64,000 nt of DNA from Rhinopithecus roxellana (Eukaryota; Chordata; Mammalia; Primates; Cercopithecidae): NCBI RefSeq assembly GCF_007565055.1, contig NC_044568.1, positions 43,418,156 through 43,482,155 of the forward strand, given 5' to 3'. Under the pieces are notes generated by a model. It did no database searches and was not told the DNA's origin. It worked only from the letters and a program-made list of their open reading frames with translations. The position numbers and the translations under genes are program-made. This document shows positions 24,801-37,829 of this stretch, one piece after another; position 1 is the first letter of the stretch, and each line of letters opens with the position of its first letter.

Positions 24801-24968
24801 TTGAACTGATGAAATTTCCTTTATCAGCGTAGGCCTCAATGCGATCCAAAGAAGCCCTTCTCAGGTCCGTCAAAGACAGTGTTAATGGAACGCTCCACGA
24901 AACATAAGTGTAACTCTGTGAGATGAATTCACACATTACCAAGAAGTTTCTAGGAAAGCTTCTTTCCA
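21876..24968 (+). repeat. HOR unit U4, 18 monomers (3093 bp), tail type a
   Basis: Opens with gttttaatctgagg instead of gttttcatctgagg in its C monomer. It has cattgacttcaatgag, ggaaccatgtgtgatg and cataagagtaac, all shared with U6. The second half has gggctcctaaatatc near 23811, shared with U1, and a type a tail with gcgacgaattc segments near 23718 and 24577, again 859 bp apart. Confidence 0.95.
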
Positions 24969-27900
24969 GTTTTCATCTGAGGATATTTCCTTTGTCACCA
25001 TAAGCTTCATTGCGCTATGAAGTATCTCATTACAGAATTCCAGAAAACTGTGTTAACAAACTGATCACTGAAGAGAAATGTGTAACTCTGAGAGTTGCAT
25101 TCACACATGGAAATGCAGTTTCTCAGAAGGCTTCTTTCCACTTTTAATCTCAGGATATTTCCTTTTTCACTATTGACCTCAATGAGCTCCCAAATATCAC
25201 TTTGCAGAATCCACGACAACAGTGTTTGTAAACTGTTCCACGAAGGGAAGGGTGGAACCCTGTGTGATGAAGTCACTCATCACAAAGCAATCTCTCAGAA
25301 AACTTCGCTCTAGTTATTATGTGAGGATATTTCCTTTTTCACGATGGTCCCCTGTGGCCTCTCAAATATCACTTTGAAGTTTCTACGAAAAGAGTGTTGG
25401 CAAACTGCTTCCTGAGGTCTAAGGTGTAAGTCTGTGAGATGAACTCACTGATCAGAAAGAAGTTTCTCCGAAAGCTTCTTTCACGTTTTGAACTGATGAA
25501 ATTTCCTTTATCAGCGTAGGCCTCAATGCGATCCAAAGAAGCGCTTCTCAGGTTCCTCAAAGACAGTGTAAATGGACTGCTCCACGAAACATAAGGGTAA
25601 CTCTGTGAGATGAATTCACACATCACCAAGAAGTTTCTAAGACAGATTATTTCTAGTTTTTATCTGAGGATATTTCCTTTTGCACCGTGAGCTTCAATGC
25701 GCTATCAAGTATCTAATTGCAGATTTCCAGAAAACTATGTTAACAAACTGATCACTGAAGAGAGACGTGTAACACTGTGAGTGGCATTCACACATGGCAA
25801 TGCCGTTTCTCAGAAGACTTCTTTCCAGTTTTAATCTGAGGATATTTCCTTTTTCACCATAGCCCTGATGGAGCTCCCAAATATCACTTTGCAGAATCCA
25901 CGGCAACAGTTTTAGCAAACTATTCCAAGACGGGAAGGGCGGAACTCTGTGTGATGAAGTCACATATCAGAAAGCAATCTCTCAGAAAGCTTCTCTCCAG
26001 TTTTTATGTGAGGATACTTCCTTTTTCACCCTGGGCACCTATGGGCTCCCAAATATCACTTTGCAGAATCCACGACAACAGTGTTAGCAACCTGTTCCAA
26101 GAAGGGAAGTGTGGAACTCTGTGTGATGAAGTCACGAGTCAGAAAACAATCTCTCAGAAAGCTTCTCTCTAGTTTTTATGTGAGGATACTTCCTTTTTCA
26201 CCTAGGGCCTCTATGGGCTCCCAAATATCACTTTGCAGTTTCCACGAAAAGAGTGTTAGCAAACGGTTTACTGGGGTCTAAGTTTTAAGTCTGTGAGATG
26301 AACTCACTGATCAGAAAGAAGATTCTTAGAAAGCTTCTTTCACGTTTTGAACTGATGAAATTTTCTTTATCAGCTTAGGCCTCAATGCGATCCAAAGAAG
26401 CCCTTCTCAGGTCCCTTAAAGACAGTGTTAATGGGCTGCTCCACGAAACGTAAGTGTAACTCTGTGAAATGAATTCACACATCACCAAGAAGTTTCTAAG
26501 AAAGCTTCTTTCTAGTTTTCATCTGAGGATATTTCCTTTTTCACCGTAAGCTTCATTGCACAATGAAGTATCTAATTGCAGATTGCCAGAAAACTGTGTT
26601 AACAACCTGATCACTGAAAAGAAACGTGTAACTCTGTGAGTTGCATTTATACATGGCAAGGCAGTTTCTCAGAAGGCTTCTTTCCAGTTTTAATCTGAGA
26701 ATATATATCCTTATTCACCATAGCCCTCAATGAGCTCCCAAATATCACTTTGCAGAACCCACGACAACAGTGTTATCAAACTGTTCAAGAAGGGAAGGGT
26801 GGAACTCTGTGCGACGAATTCACACATCAGAAAGCAATCTTGCAGAAAGCTTATCTCTAGTTATGATGTGAGGATATTTCCTTTTACACCATGGGCCCCT
26901 ATGGGCTCCCAAATATCACTTTGCAGTTTCCACGAAAATAGTATTAGCAAACTGCTTCCTGAGGTCTGAGTTGTAAGTCTGTGAGATGAACTCATGGATC
27001 AGAAAGAAGTTTCTCAGAAAGATTCTTTCACGTTTTGAACTGATGAAATTTCCTTTATCAGCCTAGGACTCAATGCGATCCAAAGAAGCCCTTCTCAGGT
27101 TCGCCAAAGACAGTGTTAATGGACTCCTCCACGAAACATAAGTGTAACCCTGTGAGATGAATTCACACATCACCAGGAAGTTTCTCAGAAAGCTTCTTTA
27201 TAGTTTTCATCTGAGGATATTTCCTTGCTCACCGTAAGGTTTATTGCGCTATGAAGGATCTAAATGCATATTTCAAGAAAACTGTGTTAACAAACTGATC
27301 ACTGAAGAGAAAGGTGTATCTCTGTGAGTTGCATTCAGACATGGCAATGCAGTTTCTCAGAAAGCTTCTTTCCAGTTTTTATCTGAGGATATTTCCTTTT
27401 CCAACATAGGCCTCAATGAGCTCCCAAATATAACTTTGCACAATCCACGACAACAGATTTAGCAAACTGTTCCAAGAAGGGAAGGCTGGAACACTGTGTG
27501 ATGAGGTCACACATCAGAAAACCATCTCTCAGAAAGCTTCTCTCTAGTTTTTATGTGAGGATACTTCCTTTTTCACCATGGGCCCCTATGGGCTCCCTAA
27601 TATCACTTTGCACAATCCACGATAACAGTGTTAGCAAACTGTTCCAAGAAGGGAAGGGTGGAACTCTGTGTGATGAAGTCACATATCGGAAACCAATCTC
27701 TCAGATAGCTTCTCTCTAGTTATTATGTGAGGATATTTCCTTTTTCACCATGGGCCCCAAAGGGCTACAAAATATCACTTTGCAGTTTCCACGAAATAGT
27801 GTTAGCAAACTGCTTCCTGAGGTATAAGTTGCAAGTCTGTGAGATGAACTCACTGATCAAAAAGAGGTTTCTCAAAAGCTTCTTTCACGTTTTGAACTGA

Positions 27901-28059
27901 AGAAATTTCCTTTATCATCGTAGGCCTCAATGCGATCCAAAGAAGCCCTTCTCAGGTTCGTCAAAGACAGTGTTAATGGACTGCTCCACGAAACATAAGT
28001 GTAACTCTGTGAGATGAATTCACACATCACCAAGAAGTTTCTAGGAAAGCTTCTTTCCA
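24969..28059 (+). repeat. HOR unit U5, 18 monomers (3091 bp), tail type b
   Basis: Matches U3 at +6184 nearly throughout: aaaactatgttaac, gaaatgtgtaactctgag, the gggccccaaagggctac tail and the 3091-bp length. It departs from U3 at several sites: gttaatgggctg near 26428 as in U0/U2, ttttgcaccgtgagc near 25679 as in U1, and ccaaatatcac at 26221 where U3 has ccaattatcac. Confidence 0.95.
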
Positions 28060-29848
28060 GTTTTAATCTGAGGATATTTCCTTTGTCACCATAAGCTTCA
28101 ATGCGCTATGAAGTATCTCATTACAGATTTCCAGAAAACTGTGTTAACAAACTGATCACTGAAGAGAAACGTGTAACTCTGAGAGTTGCATTCACACATG
28201 GAAATGCAGTTTCTCAGAAGGCTTCTTTCCACTTTTAATCTCAGGATATTTCCTTTTTCACCATTGACTTCAATGAGCTCCCAAATATCACTTTGCAGAA
28301 TCCACGACAACAGTGTTTGTAAACTGTTCCACGAAGGGAAGGGTGGAACCATGTGTGATGAAGTCACTCATCACAAAGCCATCTCTCAGAAAACTTCGCT
28401 CTAGTTATTATGTGAGGATATTTCCTTTTTCACGATGGTCCCCTGTGGCCTCTCAAATATCACTTTGAAGTTTCTACGAAACGAGTGTTGGCAAACTGCT
28501 TCCTGAAGTCTAAGGTGTAAGTCTGTGAGATGAACTCACTGATCAGAAAGAAGTTTCTCCGAAAGCTACTTTCACGTTTTGAACTGATGAAATTTCCTTT
28601 ATCAGCGTAGGCCTCAATGCGATCCAAAGAAGCGCTTCTCAGGTTCCTCAAAGACAGTGTAAATGGACTGCTCCACGAAACATAAGAGTAACTCTGTGAG
28701 ATGAATTCACACATCACCAAGAAGTTTCTAAGACAGATTATTTCTAGTTTTTATCTGAGGATATTTCCTTTTTCACCGTGAGCTTCAATGCGCTATCAAG
28801 TATCTAATTGCAGATTTCCAGAAAACTGTGTTAACAAACTGATCACTGAAGAGAGACGTGTAACTCTGTGAGTGGCATTCACACATGGCAATGCCGTTTC
28901 TCAGAAGACTTCTTTCCAGTTTTAATCTGAGGATATTTCCTTTTTCACCATAGCCCTGATGGAGCTCCCAAATATCACTTTGCAGAATCCACGGCAACAG
29001 TTTTAGCAAACTATTCCAAGACGGGAAGGGCGGAACTCTGTGTGATGAAGTCACATATCAGAAAGCAATCTCTCAGAAAGCTTCTCTCCAGTTTTTATGT
29101 GAGGATACTTCCTTTTTCACCCTGGGCACCTATGGGCTCCCAAATATCACTTTGCAGAATCCACGACAACAGTGTTAGCAACCTGTTCCAAGAAGGGAAG
29201 TGTGGAACTCTGTGTGATGAAGTCACGAGTCAGAAAACAATCTCTCAGAAAGCTTCTCTCTAGTTTTTATGTGAGGATACTTCCTTTTTCACCTAGGGCC
29301 TCTATGGGCTCCCAATTATCACTTTGCAGTTTCCACGAAAAGAGTGTTAGCAAACGGCTTACTGGGGTCTAAGTTTTAAGTCTGTGAGATGAACTCACTG
29401 ATCAGAAAGAAGATTCTCAGAAAGCTTCTTTCACGTTTTGAACTGATGAAATTTTCTTTATCAGCTTAGGCCTCAATGCGATCCAAAGAAGCCCTTCTCA
29501 GGTCCCTTAAAGACAGTGTTAACGGGCTGCTCCACGAAACGTAAGTGTAACTCTGTGAAATGAATTCACACATCACCAAGAAGTTTCTAAGAAAGCTTCT
29601 TTCTAGTTTTCATCTGAGGATATTTCCTTTTTCACCGTAAGCTTCATTGCACAATGAAGTATCTAATTGCAGATTGCCAGAAAACTGTGTTAACAACCTG
29701 ATCACTGAAAAGAAACGTGTAACTCTGTGAGTTGCATTTATGCATGGCAAGGCAGTTTCTCAGAAGGCTTCTTTCCAGTTTTAATCTGAGAATATATATC
29801 CTTATTCACCATAGCCCTCAATGAGCTCCCAAATATCACTTTGCAGAA
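28060..29848 (+). repeat. HOR unit U6, partial (~10.4 monomers), right edge of HOR array
   Basis: Matches U4 at +6184 from gttttaatctgagg through the D monomer front at 29821. After caaatatcactttgcagaa the HOR sequence ends and unrelated cyclic satellite follows (tgtacgataacagtg). The array therefore stops inside a D monomer, next to the box that D, A and E monomers share. One late variant, atttatgcatggc where the others have atttatacatggc, lies near 29737. Confidence 0.92.
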
Positions 29849-32800
29849 TGTACGATAACAGTGTTAGCAAACTGTTCCAAGAAGGGAAGGGTTGAACTCT
29901 GTGTGATGAAGTCACACATCAGAAAGCAATCTCTCAGAAAGCTTCGCTCTAGTTTTTATGTGAGGATACTTTCATTTTCACCATGGGCCCCTAGGGGCTC
30001 CCAAATATCACTTTGCAGAATCCACGAAAACAGTATTAGCAAACTGTTCCAAGAAGGGAAGGGTGGAACTCTGTGTGATGAAGTCACACATCAGAAAGAA
30101 ATCTCTCAGAATGCTTCTCTCTAGTTATTATGTGAGGATATTTCCATTTTCACCATTGGCCACTATGGGCTCCCAAATATCACGATGCAGTTTCCACGAA
30201 AAGAGTGTTAGCAACCTGCTTAATGAAGTCTAAGTTGTAAGTCTGTGAGATGAACTCACTGATCCGAAAGAAGTTTCTCAGAAAGCTTCTTACACTTTTT
30301 CACCTGATGAAATTTCCTTTATCAGCGTGGGCCTCAATGCGATCCAAAGAAGCACTTCTCTGGTTCCTCTAGACAGTGTTAATGGACTGCTCCATGAAAC
30401 TTATGTGTAACCCTGTGAGATGAATTCACACATCACCAAAAGTTTCTAAGAAAGCTTCTTTCTAGTTTTCTTGTGAGGATATTTCGTTTGTCACCGTAAG
30501 CTTCATTGCGATATGAAGTATCTAACTGCAGATTTCTAGAAAACTGTGTTAACAAACTGATCACTGAAAAGAACCGTGTAACTCTGTGAGTTGCATTCAC
30601 ACATGGCAATGCAGTTTCTCAGAAGGCTTCTTTCCATGTTTAATCTCAGGCTATTTCCTTTTTCACCAAAGCCCTCAATGTGTTCCCAAATTTCACTTTG
30701 CAGGATCCACGACAACAGTGTTATCAAACTGTTCCAAGAATCGAAGGGTGGAACTCTGTGTCATGAAGTCACATATCAGAAAGCAATCTCTCAGAAAGCT
30801 TCTTTCTAGTTATTATGTGAGGATACTTCCTTTTTGACCATGGGGACCTATGGGCTCCGAAATATCACTTTGCAGAATCCACGATAACAGTGTTACCAAA
30901 CAGTTCCAAGACTGGAAGGGTGGAACTCTGTGTGATGAACACACACATCGGATAGCAATCTCTCAGAAAGCTTCTCTCTAGTTATCATGTGAGGATATTT
31001 ACTTTTTTCACCGTGGCCCCTATGGGATACCAAATATCACTTTGCAGTTTCAACAAAAAGAGTGTTAGCAAACTGTTGCCTGAGGTCTAAGTTGAAAGTC
31101 TGTGAGATGAACTCACTGATCAGAAAGACGTTCCTCAGAAAGCATCTTTCACGTTTTGAACTGATGAAATTTCCATTATCAGCGTAGGCCTCAATGCGAT
31201 CCAAAGAAGCCCTTCTCAGGTTCCTCAAAGACAGTGTTAATGGACTGCTCCACGAAACGTAAGTGTAACTCTGTGACGTGAATTCACACATCACCAGGAA
31301 GTTTCAAAGAAAGCTTCTTTCTAGTTTTCATCTGAGGATATTTCCTTTGTCACCGTAAGCTTCATTGTTCTATGAAGTATCTAATTCCAGTTTTCCAGAA
31401 AACTGTGTTACCAAACTGATCACTGAAGAGAGACGTGTAAATATGTGAGTTACATTCACACATGGCAATGCACTTCCTCAGAAGGCTTCTTTCCAGTTTT
31501 AATCTGAGGATATTTCCTTTTTCACCATAGCCCACAATGAGCTCCTAAATATCACTTTGCAGAATCTACGACAACAGGGTTATCAAACTGTTCCAAGAAG
31601 GGAAGGGTGGGAATCTGTGTGATGAGGTCACACATCAGAAAGCAATCTCTAGAAAGTTTCTCTCTAGTTTTTATGTGAGGATACTTCCTTTTTTACCATG
31701 GGCCCCTATGGGCTCCCAAATAGGACTTTTCAGAATCCACGACAACAGTGTTAGCACACTGTTCCAAGAAGGGAAGGGTGGAAGTCTGTGTGTTGAAGTC
31801 ACACATCACATAACAATCTCTCAAAAAGCTTTTCTCTAATTTTTATGTGAGGATACTTCCTTTTTCACCCTGGGCCAATTTGGGCTCCGAATTATCGCTT
31901 TGCAGAATCCACGACAACAGTGTTAGCAAACTGTTCCAAGAAGGGAAGGGTGGAACTCTGTGTGATGAATTCACATATAGGAAAGCAAACTCTCAGAAAA
32001 CTTCTCTATAGTTATTATGTGCGGATACTTCCTTTTTCACCCTGGGCCCCTATGGGCTCCCAAATATCACTTTGCAGAATCCACGACAACAGCGTTACCA
32101 AACTCTTCCAAGAACGGAAGGGTGGAACTCTGTGTGATGAAGTCTCACATCAGAAAGCAATCTCTCAGAAAGCTTCTCTCTAGTTTTTATGTGAGGATAT
32201 TTCCTTTTTCACCATGGGCCCCTATGGGCTCCGAAATATCACTTTGCAGTTTCCACGAAAAGAGTGTTAGCAAATTGCTTCTTGAGGTCTAAGTTGTAAG
32301 TCTGTGAGATGAACTCACTGATCAGAAAGAAGTTTCTCAGAAAGCTTCCTTCACGTTTTGAACTGATGAAATTTCCTTTATCAGTGTCGGCCTCAATGGG
32401 ATCCAAAGAAGCCCTTCTCAGCTTCCTCAAAGACAGTGTTAATGGACTGCTCCACGAAACAGAAGTGTAACTATGTGAGATGAATTCTCACATCACCTAG
32501 AAATTTCTAAGAAAGATTCTTTCTAGTATTCATCTCAGAATATTTCCTTTGTCACCGTAAGCTTCACTATGCTATGACGTATCCAATTACAGATTTCCAG
32601 AAAACTGTGTTAACAAATTGATCATTGAAGGGAAACGTGTAACCTTGTGAGATGCATTCACACATGGCAATGCAGTTTCTCCAGAAGGCTTCTTTCCAGT
32701 TTTTGTCTGAGCATATTTCCTTTTTCACCATAGCCCTCAATGGGCTCCGAAATATCACTTTGCAGAATCCACGACAATATTGTTAGCAAACTGTTCCAAG

Positions 32801-33284
32801 AAGGGAACGGTGAAACTCTTTGTGATGAAGTCACACATCCGAAAGCAATCTCTCAGAATGCTTCTCTCTAGTTTTTATGTGAGGATACTTCTTTTTTACC
32901 GTGGGCCCCTATGGGCTCCCAAATATCACTTCGCAGAATCCACGACACCAATGTTAGCAAACTCTTCCAAGAAGGGAAGGGTGGAACTCTGTGTGATGAA
33001 GTCACACATCAGAAAGCAATGTCTCAGAAAGCTTCTCTCTGGTTATTAGGTGAGGATATTTCCTTTTTCACCATGTACCCCTATGGGCTCCCAAATATCT
33101 CTTTGCAGAGTCCACGACAACAGTGTTAGCAAACTGTTCCAAGAAGGGAAAGGTGGAACTCTGTGTGATGAAGTCACACATCAGAAAGCAATCTCTCATA
33201 AAGCTTCTCTCTAGTTATTATGTGAGGATATTTCCTTTATCACCATACGCCCCTATGGGCTTCCAAATATCACTTTTCAGGATC

Positions 33285-33765
33285 CACGACAACAGTGTTA
33301 GTAAACTGTTCCACGAAGGGAAGGGTGGAACCCTGTGTGATGAAGTCACCCATCACAAAGCAATCTCTCAGAAAACTTCTCTCTAGTTATTATGTGAGGA
33401 TATTTCCTTTTTCACGATGGGCCCCTGTGGCCTCCCAAATATCACTTTGAAGTTTCTACGAAAAGAGTGTTAGCAAACTGCTTCCTGAGTTCTAAGGTGT
33501 AATTCTGTGAGATGAACTCACGGATCAGAAAGAAGTTTCTCCGAAAGCTTCTTTCACGTTTTGAACTGATGAAATTTCCTTTATCAGCGTAGGCCTCAAT
33601 GCGATCCAAAGAAGCACTTCTCAGGTTCCTCAAAGACAGTGTAAATGGACTGCTCCACGAAACATAAGAGTAACTCTGTGAGATGAATTCACACATCACC
33701 AAGAAGTTTCTAAGACAGATTATTTCTAGTTTTTATCTGAGGATATTTCCTTTTTCACCGTAAGC
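33285..33765 (+). repeat. Single-copy relative of HOR monomers D-A-B
   Basis: Shares uncommon variants with the D-A-B monomers near the start of each HOR unit: gtaaactgttccacgaagg, ttcacgatgg with cccctgtggcct, aagtttctacgaaaagag, ctaaggtgtaa, ctccgaaagcttc, gacagtgtaaatggactg and cataagagtaac (as in U4/U6). Identity is lower than between HOR units, and the flanking monomers are not HOR-like. Confidence 0.8.
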
Positions 33766-34569
33766 TACAGTGCGCTATGAAGTATCTAATAGCAGATTAC
33801 CAGAAAACTGTGTAAACGAACTGATCACTGAAGAGAGACGTGTAACTCTGTGAGTTGCATTCACACATGGCAATGCAGTTTCTAACAAGGTTTCTTTCCA
33901 GTTTTAATCTGAGGATATTTCCTTTTCCACCATAGCCATCAATGAGCTCCCAAATATCGCTTTGCAGCATCCATGACAACAGTGTTAGCAAACTGTTGCA
34001 AGAAGGGAAGGGTGGAACTCTGTGTGATGAAGTCTCATACTGGGAAGCAATCACTCAGAAACCTTTTCTCTAGTTATTATGTGAGGACACATCTTTTTTC
34101 ACCATGGGGCCCTAAGTGCTCCCAAATATCACTTTGGAGAATCCACGAAAACAGTGTTAGCAAACTATTCCAAGAAGGGAAGGGTGGAACTCTGTGTGAT
34201 GTAGTCACATATCGGAAAGCAGTCTCTCAGAGAGCTTCTATCTAGTTATTATGTGAGGATATTTCCCTTTTCACCACGGGCCACTATCCGCTCCCAAATA
34301 TCACTTTGCAATTTCCACGAAAAGAGTGTTAGCAAACTGCTTCCTGAGGTCTAAGTTGTAAGTGTGTGAGATGAAATCACTAATCAGAAAGAAGTTTCTC
34401 AGAAAGCTTCTTTCACGTTTTGAACTGATGAAATTTCCTTTATCAGCGTAGGCCTCAATGTGATCCATAGCAGCCCTTCTCAGGTTCCTCAAAGACAGTG
34501 TTAATGGACTGCTCCACGAAACATAAGTGTAACTCTGTGAGATGAATTCAGACATCACCAAGAAGTTTC

Positions 34570-35300
34570 TTAGAAAGGTTCTTTCTAGTTTTCATCTGAG
34601 GATATTTCCTTTGTCACCGTAAGATTCATTGTGCTATGAAGTATCTAATTGCAGATTTCCAGAAAACTGTGTTAACAAACTGATCACTGAACAGAAACTT
34701 GTAACTCTGTGAGTTGCATTCACACAAGGCAATGCATTTTCTCAGAAGGCTTCTTTCCAGTTTTAATCTGAGGATATTTCCATTATCACCATAGCCCTCA
34801 ATGAACTCCCAATTATCACTCTGCAGAATCCAAGACAAAAGTGTTAACAAAGTGTTTCAAGAAGGGAAGGGTGGAACTCTGTGTGATGAAGTCACACATC
34901 AGAAAGCAATCTCTCAGAAAGCTTCTCTCTAGTAACCATGTAAGGATATTTCCTTTTTCACGATGGGCCCATATGGGCTCCGAAATATCACTTTGCATTT
35001 TCCACGAAAAGAGTGTTAGCAAAGTGCTTCCTGAGGTCTGAGTTGTAAGTCTGTGAGATGAACTCACAGATGAGAAAGAAGTTTCTCAGAAAGCTTCTTT
35101 CACGTTTTGAACGGATGAAATTTCCTTTGTCATCGTAGGCCTCAATGCGATGCAAAGAAGCCCTTCTCAGTTTCGTCAAAACAGTGATAATGGACTGCTC
35201 CACGAAACATAAGTGTAACTCTGTGAGATGAATTCACACATCACCAAGAAGTTTCTAAGAAAGCTTCTTTCTAGTTTTCATCTGAGGATATTTCCTTTGT
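34570..35300 (+). repeat. Dispersed duplication pair 1, copy 1 (offset 3259)
   Basis: C-D-A-B stretch that matches 37830-38560 at a constant offset of 3259 bp (19 monomers). Shared rare variants: caccgtaagattcattg, gaaacttgtaactctg, ttccattatcaccatag, tctctctagtaaccatgt, tttgcattttccacg, gaacggatgaaatttcc, gcgatgcaaagaagc and cagtgataatggactg. The copies differ at scattered sites, so this is an older event than the HOR. Confidence 0.88.
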
Positions 35301-35319
35301 CACCGTAAGCTTCATTGCG

Positions 35320-36530
35320 CTATGAAGTATCTAATTGCAGATTTCCAGAAAACTGTGTTAACAAACTGATCACTGAAGAGAAACGTGTAACTCTCTGAGT
35401 TGAATTCATACATGGCAATGCAGTTTCTCAGAAGGCTTTTTTCCAGTTTTAATCTGAGGATATTTCCTTTATCACTATATCGCTTAATGAGCTCCCAAAT
35501 ATCACTTTACAGAAACCACGACAAGAGTGTTATCAAACTGTTCCAAGACAGGAAGGGTGGGAATCTGTGTGGTGAAGCCACACATCGGAAAGCAATCTCT
35601 CAGAAAGCCTCTCTCGAATTCTTATGTGAGGATACTTCTATTGTCACCATGGGCCGCTGTGGGCTCGAAAATACCACTTTGCAGAATCCACGACAACAGT
35701 GTTAGCAAACTGTTCCAAGAAGATAAGTGTGGAACTCTGTGTGATGAAGTCACCCATCAGAAAGCAATCTCTCAGAAATCTTCTATCTAGTGTTTTTGTA
35801 AGGATACTTCCTTTTACACCATGGTCCCCTATGGGCTCCCAAGTATCACCTTGCAGAATCCACGCCAACTGTCTTAGCAAGCTGTTCCAAGAAGGGAAGT
35901 GTGAAACTCTGTGTGATGAAATCACACATCAGAAAGCAATCTCTCAGAAAGCTTGTCTCTAGGTCTTATGTGAGGATATTTCCTTTTTCACCATGGGCCC
36001 CTATGGGCTCCCAAATATCACTTTGCAGTTTCCACGAAAAGAGTGTTAGCAAACTGCTTCCTGAGGTCCAGATTGTAAGTCTGTGACATGAACTCACTGA
36101 CCAGAAAGGAGTTTCCAGAGAAAGCTTCTTTCACCTTTTGAGATGAAGAAATTTCCTTAATCAGCGTAGGCCTCAATGCAATCCAAAGAAGCCCTTCTCA
36201 GGTTCCTCAAAGACATTGTTAATGGACTGCTCCAAGAAACATTAGTGTAACTCTGTGAGATGCATTCCCACATCACCAAGAAGTTTCTCAGAAAGCTTCT
36301 TTCTAGTTTTCATCTGAGGATATTTCCCTGGTCACCGTAGGCTTCATTGCGCTATGAAATATCTATTTGCTGATAACCAGAAAACTGTGTTAACAAACTA
36401 ATCACTGAAGAGAAACGTGTAACTCTGTGTGTTGCATTCACACATGGCAATGCAGTCTCTCAGAAGGCTTCTTTCCACTTTTAATCTAAGGATATTTCCT
36501 TTTTCACCATAGTCCTCAATGAGCTCCCAA
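35320..36530 (+). repeat. Dispersed duplication pair 2, copy 1 (offset 7812)
   Basis: About seven monomers matching 43130-44340 at an offset of 7812 bp. Shared rare variants: tctctgagttgaattca, atcactatatcgcttaatg, agaaagcctctctcga, tgtcacc followed by gggccgct, ccaagtatcaccttgcag, tccacgccaact, gcttgtctctag and gtgtgttgcattcacac. The copies differ at many single sites. Confidence 0.88.
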
Positions 36531-37829
36531 ATATCACTTTGCAGAATCCACGACAACAGTGTTAGCAAGCTCTTCCAAGTAGGGAAGGGTGGAGCTCTGT
36601 GCGATGAAGTCACATATCGGACAGCAATCTCTCAGAAAGCTTCCCTCAAGTTATTATGTGAGGATACTTCCTTTTTCACCATGGTCCCCTATAGGCTCCC
36701 AATATCACTTTGCAGTTTCCACGAAAAGAGTGTTAGGAAACTTCTTCCTGAGGTGTACGTTATAAGTCTCTGAGATGAACTCACTGATAAGAAAGAAGTT
36801 CCTCAGAAAGCTTATTTCACGTTTTGAACGGACGAAATTGCCTTTATCAGCATAGGCCTCAATGCGTTCCAAAGAAGCCCTTCTCAGGTTCCTCAAAGAC
36901 AGTGATAATGGACTGCTCCACGAAACATAAGTGTAACTCTGTGAGATGAATTCACACGTCACCAAGAAGTTTTTCAGAAAGCTTCTTTGTAGTTTTCATC
37001 TGAGGTTATTTCCTGTGTCACCGTAAGCTTCATTGCGCTATGAAGTATCTCATTGCAGATTTCCAGAAAACTGTGTTAACAAACTGGTCACTGAAGAGAA
37101 ACTTGTAACTCTGTGAGTCGCATTCACACACGGCAATGCAGTTTCTCAGAAGGCTTCTTTCCAGTTTTAATCTGAGGATATTTCCCTTTCACCATAGCCC
37201 TCAATGAGCTCCCAAATATCACTTTGCAGAATCCACGACAACAGTGTTAGCAAACTGTTCCAAGAAGGGAAGGGTGGAACCCTGTGTGGTGAAGTCACAT
37301 ATCAGAAAGCAATCTGTCAGAAACCTTCTCTCTACTTCTTATGTGAGGATACTTCTTTTTTCACCCTGGGACCCTATCGGCTCCCAAATATCACTTTGCA
37401 GAATCCAGGACAATAGTGTGAGCAAACTGTTTCAGAGGGGAAGGGTGGAACTCTGGGTGATGAAATCACACATCAGAAAGCAATCTCTCAGAAAGCTTCT
37501 CTCTAGTTATTATGTGAGGATATTTCCTTTTTCACCATGGTCCCTATGGGCTCCCAAATATCACTTTGCAGTTTCCATGAAAAGAGTGTTACCAAACTGC
37601 TTAATGAGGTCTAAGTTGTAAGTCTGTGAGATGAACTCACTGATCAGAAAGAGGTTTCTCAGAAAGCTTCTCTCACGTTTTGAACTGATGAAATTTCCTT
37701 TACCAGCGTACGTCTCAATGCGATCCAAGAAGCCCTTCTCAAGATCCTCAAAGACAGTGTTAATGGACTGCTCCACGAAACATAAGTGTAACTCTGTGAG
37801 ATGAATTCACACATCGCCAAGAAGTTTCT

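Noticed and set aside
6971..29848. Regularly spaced repeats considered as a CRISPR-like array
   Set aside because: The repeats are contiguous 171-172 bp alpha satellite monomers without unique spacers, in primate DNA with Alu and L1.
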